The position numbers were made by a program, and so were the translations under genes. A model generated the notes under the pieces. The model made no database searches and was not told the origin of the DNA. It worked only from the letters and a program-made list of their open reading frames with translations. A stretch of DNA of 44,244 nt from CAZRIZ01 sp964600285 (GTDB lineage Bacteria > Patescibacteriota > Saccharimonadia > Saccharimonadales > Saccharimonadaceae). Positions 15,966-23,901 of this stretch are shown here, piece by piece. The stretch's first letter is position 1; the number at the start of each line of letters is the position of its first letter. The stretch covers positions 1-44,244 of the forward strand of contig CAZRIZ010000003.1 in NCBI GenBank assembly GCA_964600285.1, given 5' to 3'.

Positions 15966-18092
15966 TTACTTTATTTTTGGTTGGTCAACGCCACGCATAG
16001 TCAGGCTTAGCCTTCCCTTGTCGTCGATACTCTGAAGCTTAACGCGTACAGGCTGACCAATTTTTACCACATCAGTAACTTTTTCAGTTCGCTGCTCTTG
16101 CAATTCAGAAATGTGCACCATGCCATCAGTGTCAGGTAGAATATTCACAAAAGCACCAAAGTCTTTAACAGACACGACCTTGCCTTCGTAGATTCTGCCA
16201 ACTTCTGGCTCTTCTACCAGACCTTTGATCCAATCCAAGGCTTTTTGAATTTTTTCACCATCGGGTGAGGCAACTGTTATCAAGCCATCATCATTAATAT
16301 CAATTTCAGTGTTGGTCTCACGTGTAATGGTCTGAATAGTCTCGCCGCCCTTACCAATGACTAAACCAATTTTGTCTGGATTGATCATGAGTTTTTCAAT
16401 ACGTGGCGCATATTTGCTTAATTCTTTACGTGGCTCGGCAATAACCGACAACATGTGCTGTAAAATTTTCATGCGTCCCGGATTTGATTCCTTCAAGGCC
16501 TGGCGCAAAATACTAATCGGCAGACTGTGTACCTTCATATCCATTTGTACGGCAGTAATACCCCTTTCGGTACCGGTGACTTTGAAGTCCATGTCGCCAG
16601 AAAAGTCTTCCATGTCAGCCAAGTCAGTCAAGACATAAGGCTTGTTGTCCACCATCATCAGTCCCATCGCTACACCAGAAACTGGTCGGATAATTGGCAC
16701 ACCGGCATCCATCAAAGCCAAACAGCTTGAGCAAGTTGCTGCCATGCTAGTTGAGCCATTTTGGCTCATAATTTCGGTAACACTACGAATCGCATAAGGA
16801 AAGTCCTCTTCACTTGGCAAAACTGGGATCAATGCCCGCTCGGCTAGATAACCATGACCAATCTCTCGTCGCCCTGGCGCACCCATTCGAGAAATTTCCC
16901 CTACGGTGTAACCAGGCGCATTGTAATGGTGCATATAGCGGCGCTTACCGTCATTGACTTCCATTGTATCGACTAATTGAGAAAAAGATAACGGCGCCAG
17001 AGTCACAGCATTAAGGGCTTGAGTCACGCCACGTGTGAACAAACTTGAACCGTGAACTCGAGGCAAGACGCCGACCTCACTTGACAATGGTCGCACTTCA
17101 TCGAGAGCCCGTCCATCTGGACGAACGCCCTCTTGAGCGATACCTTCGCGAACTTTGCTATAAATAGCAAGCGTAAAAGCTTCGTTATATTCGGCTTTTT
17201 TCTCTGAGTAGACTTCTTCTCCAAGCTCTTCTAGCAGCTCTTGATTCATTTGCTCAACCAACCGGTCAACATTTTGGTTATAGTATGGGTAAGCTTGGCG
17301 AATCTCACTCGTATAGTGCTCGCCGACCCACGTGTTCATTTTTTCAGTCACATCATCGGCTGGTAAATGTAGGCTATACTCAACTGGCGTCACACCAACT
17401 TTATCGGCCAAATCTTTTTGCAACTGGATAGCTGGCTGAAGAGCCTTTAAGGCAAACTCCATAGCATCCGCCATGACATCTTCTGAGACTTCATTAGCGG
17501 CCGCTTCGACCATCGTAATACCGGAAGCAATCGCTCCAACGGTCAAGTCAAGATCAGACTGTTCGATCTGTTCTGGGCTTGGGAAGGCGACGAATTCACC
17601 ATTAACACGGCCAACACGCAAACCAGCCACTGGACCATCAAATGGCACACCGGTAAGCATTAATCCAGCTGAAACAGCAATCATGCCAATCACATCTGGG
17701 CGAAAACTTGGATCCATGCTGAGAACCGTAGCTACGCATTGGATTTCTTGGCGATAGCCTTTAGGAAATAGTGGTCTAATCGGTCGATCTATAATGCGAC
17801 CTGATAATACCGCCTGATCGCTTGGACGGCCTTCACGCTTAATGAAGCGTGAGCTACTTATCTTACCAGCGGCATAAAAGCGCTCTTCGTATTCAATTGC
17901 TAGTGGAAAATAATCTCGGCTTGGGTCTTCCTTACCAACGCTGACCGAAGCTAAAACTACGGTATCACCGTATCTTGCCGTTACGCTAGCCGTGGTTCGA
18001 AAACCAACTTTATTAATTTCTAAACTAAGTGGTCGACCACAAAAGTCGGTCGTCAGATTTAAGACGTCTTTGCCTAGTGGATTTATAATCAT
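15966..18092 (-). CDS. pnp: Polyribonucleotide nucleotidyltransferase (PNPase)
   Basis: Trimeric phosphorolytic 3'-5' exoribonuclease. The 708 aa contain two RNase PH domains (about 1-215 and 310-540), an all-helical linker, a KH domain with GLVIGKGGETIQTI (about 560-615) and an S1 domain (GKVVSVKDFGAFVNIL, about 625-700). Phosphate and catalytic-region motifs such as GRPSDQAVLSGRIIDRPIRP and QNGSTSMAATC are present. AAGGAG precedes the ATG. In most bacteria pnp directly follows rpsO; here two opposite-strand genes lie between them. Confidence 0.98.
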   Translation of the reverse strand: MIINPLGKDVLNLTTDFCGRPLSLEINKVGFRTTASVTARYGDTVVLASVSVGKEDPSRDYFPLAIEYEERFYAAGKISSSRFIKREGRPSDQAVLSGRIIDRPIRPLFPKGYRQEIQCVATVLSMDPSFRPDVIGMIAVSAGLMLTGVPFDGPVAGLRVGRVNGEFVAFPSPEQIEQSDLDLTVGAIASGITMVEAAANEVSEDVMADAMEFALKALQPAIQLQKDLADKVGVTPVEYSLHLPADDVTEKMNTWVGEHYTSEIRQAYPYYNQNVDRLVEQMNQELLEELGEEVYSEKKAEYNEAFTLAIYSKVREGIAQEGVRPDGRALDEVRPLSSEVGVLPRVHGSSLFTRGVTQALNAVTLAPLSFSQLVDTMEVNDGKRRYMHHYNAPGYTVGEISRMGAPGRREIGHGYLAERALIPVLPSEEDFPYAIRSVTEIMSQNGSTSMAATCSSCLALMDAGVPIIRPVSGVAMGLMMVDNKPYVLTDLADMEDFSGDMDFKVTGTERGITAVQMDMKVHSLPISILRQALKESNPGRMKILQHMLSVIAEPRKELSKYAPRIEKLMINPDKIGLVIGKGGETIQTITRETNTEIDINDDGLITVASPDGEKIQKALDWIKGLVEEPEVGRIYEGKVVSVKDFGAFVNILPDTDGMVHISELQEQRTEKVTDVVKIGQPVRVKLQSIDDKGRLSLTMRGVDQPKIK

Positions 18093-18254
18093 CTCTCTCC
18101 TTTTTAAGATTTAAGCACGGATACGAAACTTCGATTCTTCAAAACCTCATATCTCCCGCTTAAGTCTCATTTATTTGTATTGGCCCATTATAGCATTTAA
18201 TTAAAGAATTAGCGACTGACAGGAGCTCAACAGCAGTCAACGATGTTCAGAACC

Positions 18255-18283
18255 TTGCTTTTTTATACAGTTTATGCTATAAT
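18255..18283 (+). promoter_or_regulatory. Promoter of the orphan gene at 18335
   Basis: TTGCTT (18255-18260), 17-bp spacer ending TATGC, then TATAAT (18278-18283), so it also has an extended -10. The leader of about 45 nt carries a small ACCC/GGGT hairpin and ends with GGGAGGG before the ATG. The remaining 18093-18254 hold only the pnp leader and no gene. Confidence 0.75.
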
Positions 18284-18334
18284 TAAAGAATACCCTATGT
18301 TTCGGGGTCGCATTAATGGACAAGGGAGGGATTC

Positions 18335-18805
18335 ATGGCAATGGATGAGAAAATAAAAATTCCCAGCAGAATCACCGTGTATTTGGTGAATTCAGGTGGT
18401 GGGATGGGACAAAATCAGTACACAAAAAGATTGGGGCACGTCCCGGTTAAAAGTACTGATGCCTTGGACGGATTTATTAAATCCTTCCAAGAACCCGACA
18501 AGTCACTCTTATTCTTGGTACTCAAGGATGGGAGAAGACTCTTAGCGCCTTGCGGTTATAATGACGTCTTAGACAAGATAGTGCCCGACAAGGACATGGT
18601 TATCGAACAGTATAATATATCTGTAACCGCCATATACGGCGTCGGGCAACTGCTCAAGGTGTTCAACGAACAGCGCAAAAACATCAGGGTTGACTTTGCA
18701 CAGTTCGTCGAATGGTACGAGCAGTCCAATGGGTTCTTCTTGGGGCCGAGCGAACTGAAAGCGCACATAATAAATATGTACGCGCAGCAACTTCAGTCCA
18801 GCTAG
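18335..18805 (+). CDS. Orphan protein of unknown function
   Basis: I do not recognise this 156-aa protein. It is soluble, has no signal peptide and has one cysteine (APCGY). The start RITVYLVNSGGGMGQNQY and the following KSTDALDGFIKSFQ suggest an alpha/beta fold. The middle LLFLVLKDGRRLLAPCGY looks like paired beta strands, and the last third is helical. It has a strong promoter, a GGGAGG ribosome site 5 nt before ATG and a private terminator. It is transcribed against the surrounding truB-rpsO-pnp run, and its codons look more G+C-rich than its neighbours, so it may be a later insertion. Confidence 0.85.
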   Translation: MAMDEKIKIPSRITVYLVNSGGGMGQNQYTKRLGHVPVKSTDALDGFIKSFQEPDKSLLFLVLKDGRRLLAPCGYNDVLDKIVPDKDMVIEQYNISVTAIYGVGQLLKVFNEQRKNIRVDFAQFVEWYEQSNGFFLGPSELKAHIINMYAQQLQSS

Positions 18806-18816
18806 CTCCAACACAC

Positions 18817-18845
18817 AACCCCGCTAAATAGCGGGGTTTCACTTG
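18817..18845 (+). terminator. Terminator of the gene at 18335
   Basis: AACCCCGC, loop TAAATA, GCGGGGTT, then TCACTT: a strong stem with a short U run, 12 bp after the stop. Confidence 0.85.
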
Positions 18846-18899
18846 CTCAACAGATGAAACTGTGATACTGTATAAATATCTAGCCCATTCGTTGGGCTA
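18843..18899 (+). promoter_or_regulatory. Promoter and leader hairpin of the orphan gene at 18922
   Basis: TTGCTC (18843-18848), 17 bp, TACTGT (18866-18871); a TATAAAT begins at 18871 as an alternative -10. The leader holds a perfect 7-bp hairpin TAGCCCA/TGGGCTA (18881-18899), then AGGAGG before the ATG. Confidence 0.6.
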
Positions 18900-18921
18900 A
18901 GAACGTTCAGGAGGATAGGTT

Positions 18922-19317
18922 ATGGATACAACCCATCATGGCAACCCTACCCAAACGGGAACAGAAAAGGTCGGAATCGTCGGAGGCGGTAAGCCTAGTA
19001 AGTTAAGTCTACGCGTAGAAGTCACGCCATACAGCGTGGATGGAGTCATAAGCGGTGAGGAAATTCACTACCGCGGAATTCTCAACAACTTCTTGGACAG
19101 ATTGGCGAGCAGCGTGGTATCAGTAGACCAGGCGCAGACAAGTAGTCGCTCGCTCTCGGTTTGCTTATCTTGCAAAAGTGGTAGCGACGAGATCGCACAC
19201 GCCGTCATCACCACCGACCCGCCCCCAACACAACCCGTATGCGGGCAAAGACTGGTCCCCGATCATTTAGCCTCACGGATCATAGAAAATCTGTGTCGGC
19301 AGGTTGGGTTAAGGTAA
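18922..19317 (+). CDS. Orphan protein of unknown function
   Basis: Unrecognised 131-aa protein. After a polar, glycine-rich N-terminus (about 1-28) comes a strand-rich piece SLRVEVTPYSVDGVISG, a helix RGILNNFLDRLASSV, then VCLSCKSGSDEIAHAV and a late cysteine in PVCGQRL. The CLSC and VCG cysteines are too few and too scattered to call a zinc site. AGGAGG lies 7 nt before the ATG. It has its own promoter and terminator and follows the gene at 18335 by 116 bp, in the same orientation, inside the rpsO-pnp gap. The two are probably separate units that arrived together. Confidence 0.8.
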   Translation: MDTTHHGNPTQTGTEKVGIVGGGKPSKLSLRVEVTPYSVDGVISGEEIHYRGILNNFLDRLASSVVSVDQAQTSSRSLSVCLSCKSGSDEIAHAVITTDPPPTQPVCGQRLVPDHLASRIIENLCRQVGLR

Positions 19318-19331
19318 CCTCCCCTACCTCG

Positions 19332-19362
19332 CCCGCTCTTGTCTATAGAGCGGGTCTTTTTT
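19332..19362 (+). terminator. Terminator of the gene at 18922
   Basis: CCCGCTCT, loop TGTCTAT, AGAGCGGG, followed by TCTTTTTT. Confidence 0.88.
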
Positions 19363-19382
19363 GACCTTATAAAAATTGACTT

Positions 19383-19408
19383 AAAAAGGCTCCGCCTTAT
19401 TTGCGGAG
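19383..19408 (-). terminator. Terminator overlapping the rpsO stop
   Basis: Minus strand CTCCGC and GCGGAG form the stem around the last rpsO codons and the TAA, followed by CCTTTTTAA. It stops rpsO transcription before it can reach pnp, so the two are uncoupled here. Confidence 0.75.
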
Positions 19409-19663
19409 ACCTAATTTGGTGATAGTTGATTTATAAGCTTCGTAATCCTTAGCTTCTAAATAGCTAAGTAATTTTTTGCGTTTTCCGACCATTTGAATCA
19501 AACCACGACGAGCTTTTTCGTCCTGCTTATTGGACTTTAGGTGCTCAATCACCTCTTGGATACGGGCAGTTAGAATTGCAACCTGTGCTTCAGGCGAGCC
19601 AACATCGTTAGCGTTGCGCTGAGTTTTTGCCATCTCCTGCTTCTTCTTTTCAGTTGTAATCAT
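19397..19663 (-). CDS. rpsO: Small ribosomal subunit protein uS15
   Basis: Primary 16S rRNA-binding protein of the central domain. From the ATG at 19661-19663 it has 88 aa, the normal size. Conserved segments are DVGSPEAQVAILTARI, then HLKSNKQDEKARRGLIQMV and KRKKLLSYL. A TTG one codon upstream is ignored because there is no ribosome site and the -10 lies 8 nt before the ATG. It follows truB, as is classical, but uses its own promoter. Confidence 0.97.
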   Translation of the reverse strand: MITTEKKKQEMAKTQRNANDVGSPEAQVAILTARIQEVIEHLKSNKQDEKARRGLIQMVGKRKKLLSYLEAKDYEAYKSTITKLGLRK

Positions 19664-19671
19664 CAATGTAG

Positions 19672-19738
19672 ATTGTAACAGATAATACCTATCTTCGCAA
19701 TACTTTCGCCCAAACTCGCTAGCTCATTGGTACTTCGT
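19672..19738 (-). promoter_or_regulatory. rpsO promoter with module shared with pilM
   Basis: Minus strand TTGCGA (19695-19700), 17 bp, TACAAT (19672-19677), 8 nt to the ATG. The 46 bp at 19693-19738 align without gaps to 8471-8516 upstream of pilM (35 of 46 identical), including ACGAAGT, AGCTAGCGAGTTT and TTGCGAAG. Confidence 0.72.
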
Positions 19739-19773
19739 CAAGTGCAAATGGTTATAGTTTTTATCTCGCGTCG

Positions 19774-20466
19774 TTAGCTATCAATCCCAAAACTACCCAA
19801 ACCATGAGCCTTCTCTACAGAATACTCGCCGATTTGCGTTCGCCTTAGCTCATAACAGTAAGCACCAGTACCGAGCTTCGTGCCTATGTCACGCGCCAAC
19901 GAGCGAATATACGTACCCGAAGAAACCGATACGCTAATTTTTAGTAGTGGGTATTCATAGTTCACAATACTAATTTGGCTAATTTTTATTGGCCGCGCCG
20001 GTAAGTCAAGCGCCCTGCCTTGTCTTGCCAAATCGTAAGCTCGACGCCCAGCCACCTTTAGGGCGCTGAAATCAGGTGGAACTTGCTCAGTTTCACCTAA
20101 AAAACTACTTAAAACCCGTTCCACCTGCCGATACGATGGTTGCCACTTGCCAACAAAACTCTGCCGACCTTCTGGATCAAGCGTTGGCGTAGTTTTACCC
20201 AAAACCAAAGTTGCCTGGTAAGATTTATCCAACTTCAGAAACTGGCTAGCCTCACGGCATTTCGCCCCAGTCAAAATAATCAAAAGTCCCGTTGCAAACG
20301 GATCAAGCGTACCAGCGTGACCAACTTTAATTTTTCGACCAAAATCAATCGATAGACGGCGCCTAATCCGCGCTACTACCCCAAAACTAGTAAGCCCTAC
20401 TGGTTTATCAACCAGTAGGATATCATTATCTTGCGTTGTTTTATTCTGGGATGACAAACTGGGCAT
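19774..20466 (-). CDS. truB: tRNA pseudouridine-55 synthase TruB
   Basis: Makes pseudouridine 55 in the T loop of tRNAs. From the ATG at 20464-20466 (230 aa) it shows LLVDKPVGLTSFGVV, then KVGHAGTLDPFATGLL with the catalytic aspartate, then KSYQATLVLGKTTPTLDPEG, and SGTYIRSLARDIG. The C-terminal PUA domain of larger homologues is absent or minimal. It overlaps the end of the DHH-like gene by 26 bp. The conserved order (DHH gene)-truB-rpsO is kept. Confidence 0.96.
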   Translation of the reverse strand: MPSLSSQNKTTQDNDILLVDKPVGLTSFGVVARIRRRLSIDFGRKIKVGHAGTLDPFATGLLIILTGAKCREASQFLKLDKSYQATLVLGKTTPTLDPEGRQSFVGKWQPSYRQVERVLSSFLGETEQVPPDFSALKVAGRRAYDLARQGRALDLPARPIKISQISIVNYEYPLLKISVSVSSGTYIRSLARDIGTKLGTGAYCYELRRTQIGEYSVEKAHGLGSFGIDS

Positions 20467-22288
20467 TATCAACCGGTTGAGGATAAACTTGATCTGGCAT
20501 GACTGGCGTATTGGTTGGAATTGGACTTATGCTGGGTGCTGGCTGAACCGGCTCGGGCACAAAAGGAACTGGCTCTGAAGTCGAAGCTTGTGGAGCTAAC
20601 TCTGGATATGGCGTAGCACTAACCTGAGGCTGGTCCACATAGATATCGGCCGATGGCAAAGGCGGCATTGGCATGGCAAAGTTAGGTGGAGTTGGTGGAA
20701 CCGGAGGAGCAATATTTAGTGCCTGGAAATCTGGCATTGGAGGAAATCCTAAATCACTTGGTTGAGCTGGTGGTAACGGCGCATATGATTGAGCAGAATC
20801 AGGAGCAATTGGCTCAGGGGCAGCTACTGGCTGTGGCTCAATTGGTGACAATGTAACTCGCGGTGAGCCTGCAATATAACTTTCTGAAGCGGATGGCAAA
20901 GATGGGTCTACTTGCCCACCAACACTGGACGATCGCTCCCAAGCCGTGGATGGATCTTGTAAATAACTTCTTTCACCGGGTATCTCTTTGCCAAAAACAA
21001 CCGTTGGGTCTGGTTCGACCACTGGCGACACTGAAATTGCTGGTTCATTCGCGCCTGGAATCGAGGCAGCGATTTCTTGAGCCTGACGAGCTTGGTCTAG
21101 TTGTTGCGCCAACTGATCATCTTCTGAGATAGCCAAGGGTTCGGGCTGTCCAACTTGGGGAGGTTCTGGTATCGGATTCGGTATTAAATCTAGTACATCC
21201 GCCGCCGTATCTTGCCGTTCAGCCGCCAACTGCTCCTCGTTGTATTTCTCTAAGTTTTCAAAATCTGGTCCAATTTTTACCGATTGAACCTGAGGCAACT
21301 TTGGCTTCTTCTTGGTTTCAGTTTTTTCTACAGCCTGATATTCTTGGGTTGGCTCAGTATAAATTTCTTCTTGTTCTGTTTCTTGATGAGAAGATTTAAG
21401 ATCAATCACATTTGAAGATTTATTTTCTTCGTCAGGTCGCAGACTAATCTTTTTGTCAGCCTCCACAGGTGCAGGCGTTTTACCTTCTTTTGAAACACTA
21501 AACTTATCTGTTTTATTCAACTTAGAAAGCTCAGTCGCCACCAATTGCTGGTTAGCGCCCGCATTCATCAAGTCCGAAGCTAGACTCATAATCTCAGCCG
21601 TAGTGCGGTTATTGCTAAAACGATTAGTCACCGCTACAACTCCAGTAAGAAGAGCTGTGGCAACCGACTTATCCATGGCGGTTTCATCTGAGTCAGCTAA
21701 GTCTTTGTCTAGTAAAACCGGCAATCTAGAAAGCAGTTCGGCATAAGAGCTAGCTTTGTTGGCACGAATATTAATGCCACCCAAGTTGCTCGACTTCTCG
21801 CCTATCATAAGCGATACGACAGCAGCATTATGTAAGATTCGACCGTGTGCACTCAAAGCCTTATCAAGCGTATCTTTGTTCGATACGCCAAGCGTCAATA
21901 CTAGGTCAATGTTGTAATCACCCTGCGAGAATTCCAAGTCGTTCTTTGACACAATCGTGCCACTAGGAGTGATATAAACTTTGACCATGCCGTCTTCAGC
22001 TTTAGCGACAACACGATCAGCCTTCTTGGAGTCTAGAGTAATAATAAAATCTCGCAAACCATCAACATTGCGATCAAAAGTTTCATCGGGTTTTAAGAAT
22101 TGCAAAGCATTAGGAATTTCTCCACTAAAAATCGCCACCGCACGACGATCGTTCTTGTTCAACATTAAAGTTAGACCAAGAGCGCTGGTCAACTCATCTA
22201 TACTTGGGTTGGCGCTGACCGCAACCAAAATGTTATCGGCCTTTTTGACCTGTTCGACTAATTTAGCTAAATCTTTTTCGTTATTCAT
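20441..22288 (-). CDS. DHH-family-like protein with eroded active site and Pro-rich tail
   Basis: The first 290 or so of 615 residues look like an NrnA/RecJ-type DHH phosphoesterase. Motif I reads ILVAVSANPSIDELTSALGL, where active members have H-x-x-PDxDAxGS. A later segment reads LLTGVVAVTNRFSNNRTTAE, where active members have a metal-binding D before T. The metal ligands are thus mostly missing, and I infer a non-catalytic protein. Residues from about 300 on are low-complexity, rich in Pro, Glu, Gln and Ala, and probably disordered. Position directly before truB matches nrnA in many genomes. A separate oligoribonuclease (31966-32526) could cover the lost activity. Confidence 0.75.
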   Translation of the reverse strand: MNNEKDLAKLVEQVKKADNILVAVSANPSIDELTSALGLTLMLNKNDRRAVAIFSGEIPNALQFLKPDETFDRNVDGLRDFIITLDSKKADRVVAKAEDGMVKVYITPSGTIVSKNDLEFSQGDYNIDLVLTLGVSNKDTLDKALSAHGRILHNAAVVSLMIGEKSSNLGGINIRANKASSYAELLSRLPVLLDKDLADSDETAMDKSVATALLTGVVAVTNRFSNNRTTAEIMSLASDLMNAGANQQLVATELSKLNKTDKFSVSKEGKTPAPVEADKKISLRPDEENKSSNVIDLKSSHQETEQEEIYTEPTQEYQAVEKTETKKKPKLPQVQSVKIGPDFENLEKYNEEQLAAERQDTAADVLDLIPNPIPEPPQVGQPEPLAISEDDQLAQQLDQARQAQEIAASIPGANEPAISVSPVVEPDPTVVFGKEIPGERSYLQDPSTAWERSSSVGGQVDPSLPSASESYIAGSPRVTLSPIEPQPVAAPEPIAPDSAQSYAPLPPAQPSDLGFPPMPDFQALNIAPPVPPTPPNFAMPMPPLPSADIYVDQPQVSATPYPELAPQASTSEPVPFVPEPVQPAPSISPIPTNTPVMPDQVYPQPVDNAQFVIPE

Positions 22289-22473
22289 TTTCGTTTGTTT
22301 ATTTTATAATTTTTTGTTTATTTTGAAAAGTGTATGTTCTAACTGTATCAAAAAAACTCGGTTTTGTCAAGGCCTAGAGTCCTTCCGCCCTGCCACCTTT
22401 ACGTCCATCGCTTTTTGGTATATTATATAATATATGTATTAGCTACAGCCTGGATTCAAGCCCGGTTGTAAGA

Positions 22474-22479
22474 TATAAT
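22474..22479 (+). promoter_or_regulatory. Probable rpsT promoter -10
   Basis: TATAAT within AAGATATAATTTAATT, 33 bp before the rpsT ATG; the -35 region is poor. AAGGA lies about 10 nt before the start codon. Confidence 0.45.
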
Positions 22480-22512
22480 TTAATTAATTACAAAGATAAG
22501 GATACTAATTTA

Positions 22513-22911
22513 ATGCCAATCATTAAATCTGCAGTTAAGCGCATGCGCCAAGAGAGAGTGCGTCGAGACCGCAACAAAGTTACAAAAACTAATATTCGTA
22601 AGGCCATAAAAGCTCTTGACTCCAAACCAACAGCTAACAAATTATCAAAAGCTCAAAGCGAGATTGACAAAGCCGTAAAGAAAGGCCTGCTCAAGAAAAA
22701 CACTGCCGCACGACGGAAAGTCGCTTTAGCTAAAGCTAGCAAATCAGCCGGCGTCAAGTTGAGTGCAACTAAGAAAGCCACTCCAAAAGTAGCTGAAAAG
22801 AAGGACCCAACCAAAAAAGCTGTTGCAAAGAAAACTGTTGCCAAAAAACCAACTGTTAAAAAGGCCACAGCCAAGAAGCCTGTCGCCAAGAAAACTCCTG
22901 CTAAAAAATAG
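22513..22911 (+). CDS. rpsT: Small ribosomal subunit protein bS20 with Lys/Ala-rich extension
   Basis: Binds the 5' domain of 16S rRNA. Residues 1-80 or so are normal bS20 (PIIKSAVKRMRQERVRR, then KGLLKKNTAARRKVALAK). The remaining 50 or so residues are an unusual tail of repeated KKxxAKK-type units (AKKTVAKKPTVKKATAKK), so the 132-aa protein is well above the usual size near 88. The tail resembles those of histone H1-like and mycobacterial HU-like proteins and probably binds nucleic acid (inference). It faces holA, the common rpsT neighbour. Confidence 0.93.
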   Translation: MPIIKSAVKRMRQERVRRDRNKVTKTNIRKAIKALDSKPTANKLSKAQSEIDKAVKKGLLKKNTAARRKVALAKASKSAGVKLSATKKATPKVAEKKDPTKKAVAKKTVAKKPTVKKATAKKPVAKKTPAKK

Positions 22912-22934
22912 TTTGCAATATAACTACACCATAT

Positions 22935-22966
22935 AGAGCTCAACCAAAAGTTGGCTCTATTTTTTT
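22935..22966 (+). terminator. Terminator of rpsT
   Basis: AGAGC, a T bulge, CAAC, loop, GTTG, GCTCT, then ATTTTTTT. It overlaps the stop codon of the convergent holA. Confidence 0.85.
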
Positions 22967-23898
22967 ATGCTAGCGATTTGTGTCAATAGCACTCTTATCT
23001 CTAGCCATAGATCAGTCGAGCCTGTCTTAATCTTTTGGTCAGTGGCTACAAACATTTCAATTATTTTCTTTATCTCAATCGGTGAATAATTCCGCACTAC
23101 CGCTCGTAATGAACCAAGAGCCCAGCTATTGACGCCAAAATCTGCCTCAACACTAGCACCAATAGGAACAAGCACTAAAGCCACAGCGTTAAACATCTGG
23201 CTAGCCAGTAACCCAAAGAACTGATGCGGTTCAGCGTCTGAGCGTTCTAGTTCGTCAATTTCTAGCATCACCTCCTTTTGTTTGCCCGACAAGACCTTGT
23301 TTAAAATTTCAAACACATTCGTCATAGTGTTTTGTGGGATAAACTTCTTAATCGCTTCTTTATCAACCCTGCCAACAGCACTAAGTTTTAGTAGAGAGTT
23401 ATATAATTCCCAAGGATCGGCTCCCACGCGCCTAAACAGAAACTCAGCCTCCAATCGAGTTATACCAAGTTTAAGCTTTTCAGCCTGTTCTAAAATAAAT
23501 TTAACAGACTTCTGACCTGAGAAATCTCGCACCCGACCAGCACTATCAACTTCTATAGCGAAATTTTCGAGCCAACCTTGTTTCAAAGCTAGCTTAAAAA
23601 ACTTAGTCCGGCTATCAATTTTATCTTCAACTAGCACCAGACTGAGACCGTCATCGTCTGCAATACCCTCTGCCAATTCAGTAAATTTTGCCCAAACCTC
23701 TGTATTGTTTGCCAAATTATAAATAATTACAAGTCGAACTGATACAAATAAAGATTGGGCGCTTACTAAATCATTAAAGCCAGCCACGCTTAAATTATCA
23801 GCTGAAATAATTTCTGGTAGAATATTGGCCTTCTGTTTCAACTCAAACAAAGCCTGCTGTCGTAAAAAAGTATGGTTGCCAGTTAGGATCTTTAGCAT
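22957..23898 (-). CDS. holA: DNA polymerase III delta subunit HolA
   Basis: Clamp-loader subunit that opens the sliding clamp. The 313 aa begin MLKILTGNHTFLRQQALFEL, matching the typical delta N-terminus, with LFVSVRLVIIYNLAN as the usual strand before the second helix. FEILNKVLSGKQKEVM and PHQFFGLLASQMF are typical of domains II-III. The protein is diverged but of normal length. It is separated from mutM by 3 bp, so the two are co-translated. Confidence 0.9.
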   Translation of the reverse strand: MLKILTGNHTFLRQQALFELKQKANILPEIISADNLSVAGFNDLVSAQSLFVSVRLVIIYNLANNTEVWAKFTELAEGIADDDGLSLVLVEDKIDSRTKFFKLALKQGWLENFAIEVDSAGRVRDFSGQKSVKFILEQAEKLKLGITRLEAEFLFRRVGADPWELYNSLLKLSAVGRVDKEAIKKFIPQNTMTNVFEILNKVLSGKQKEVMLEIDELERSDAEPHQFFGLLASQMFNAVALVLVPIGASVEADFGVNSWALGSLRAVVRNYSPIEIKKIIEMFVATDQKIKTGSTDLWLEIRVLLTQIASIKK

Positions 23899-23901
23899 AA
23901 T

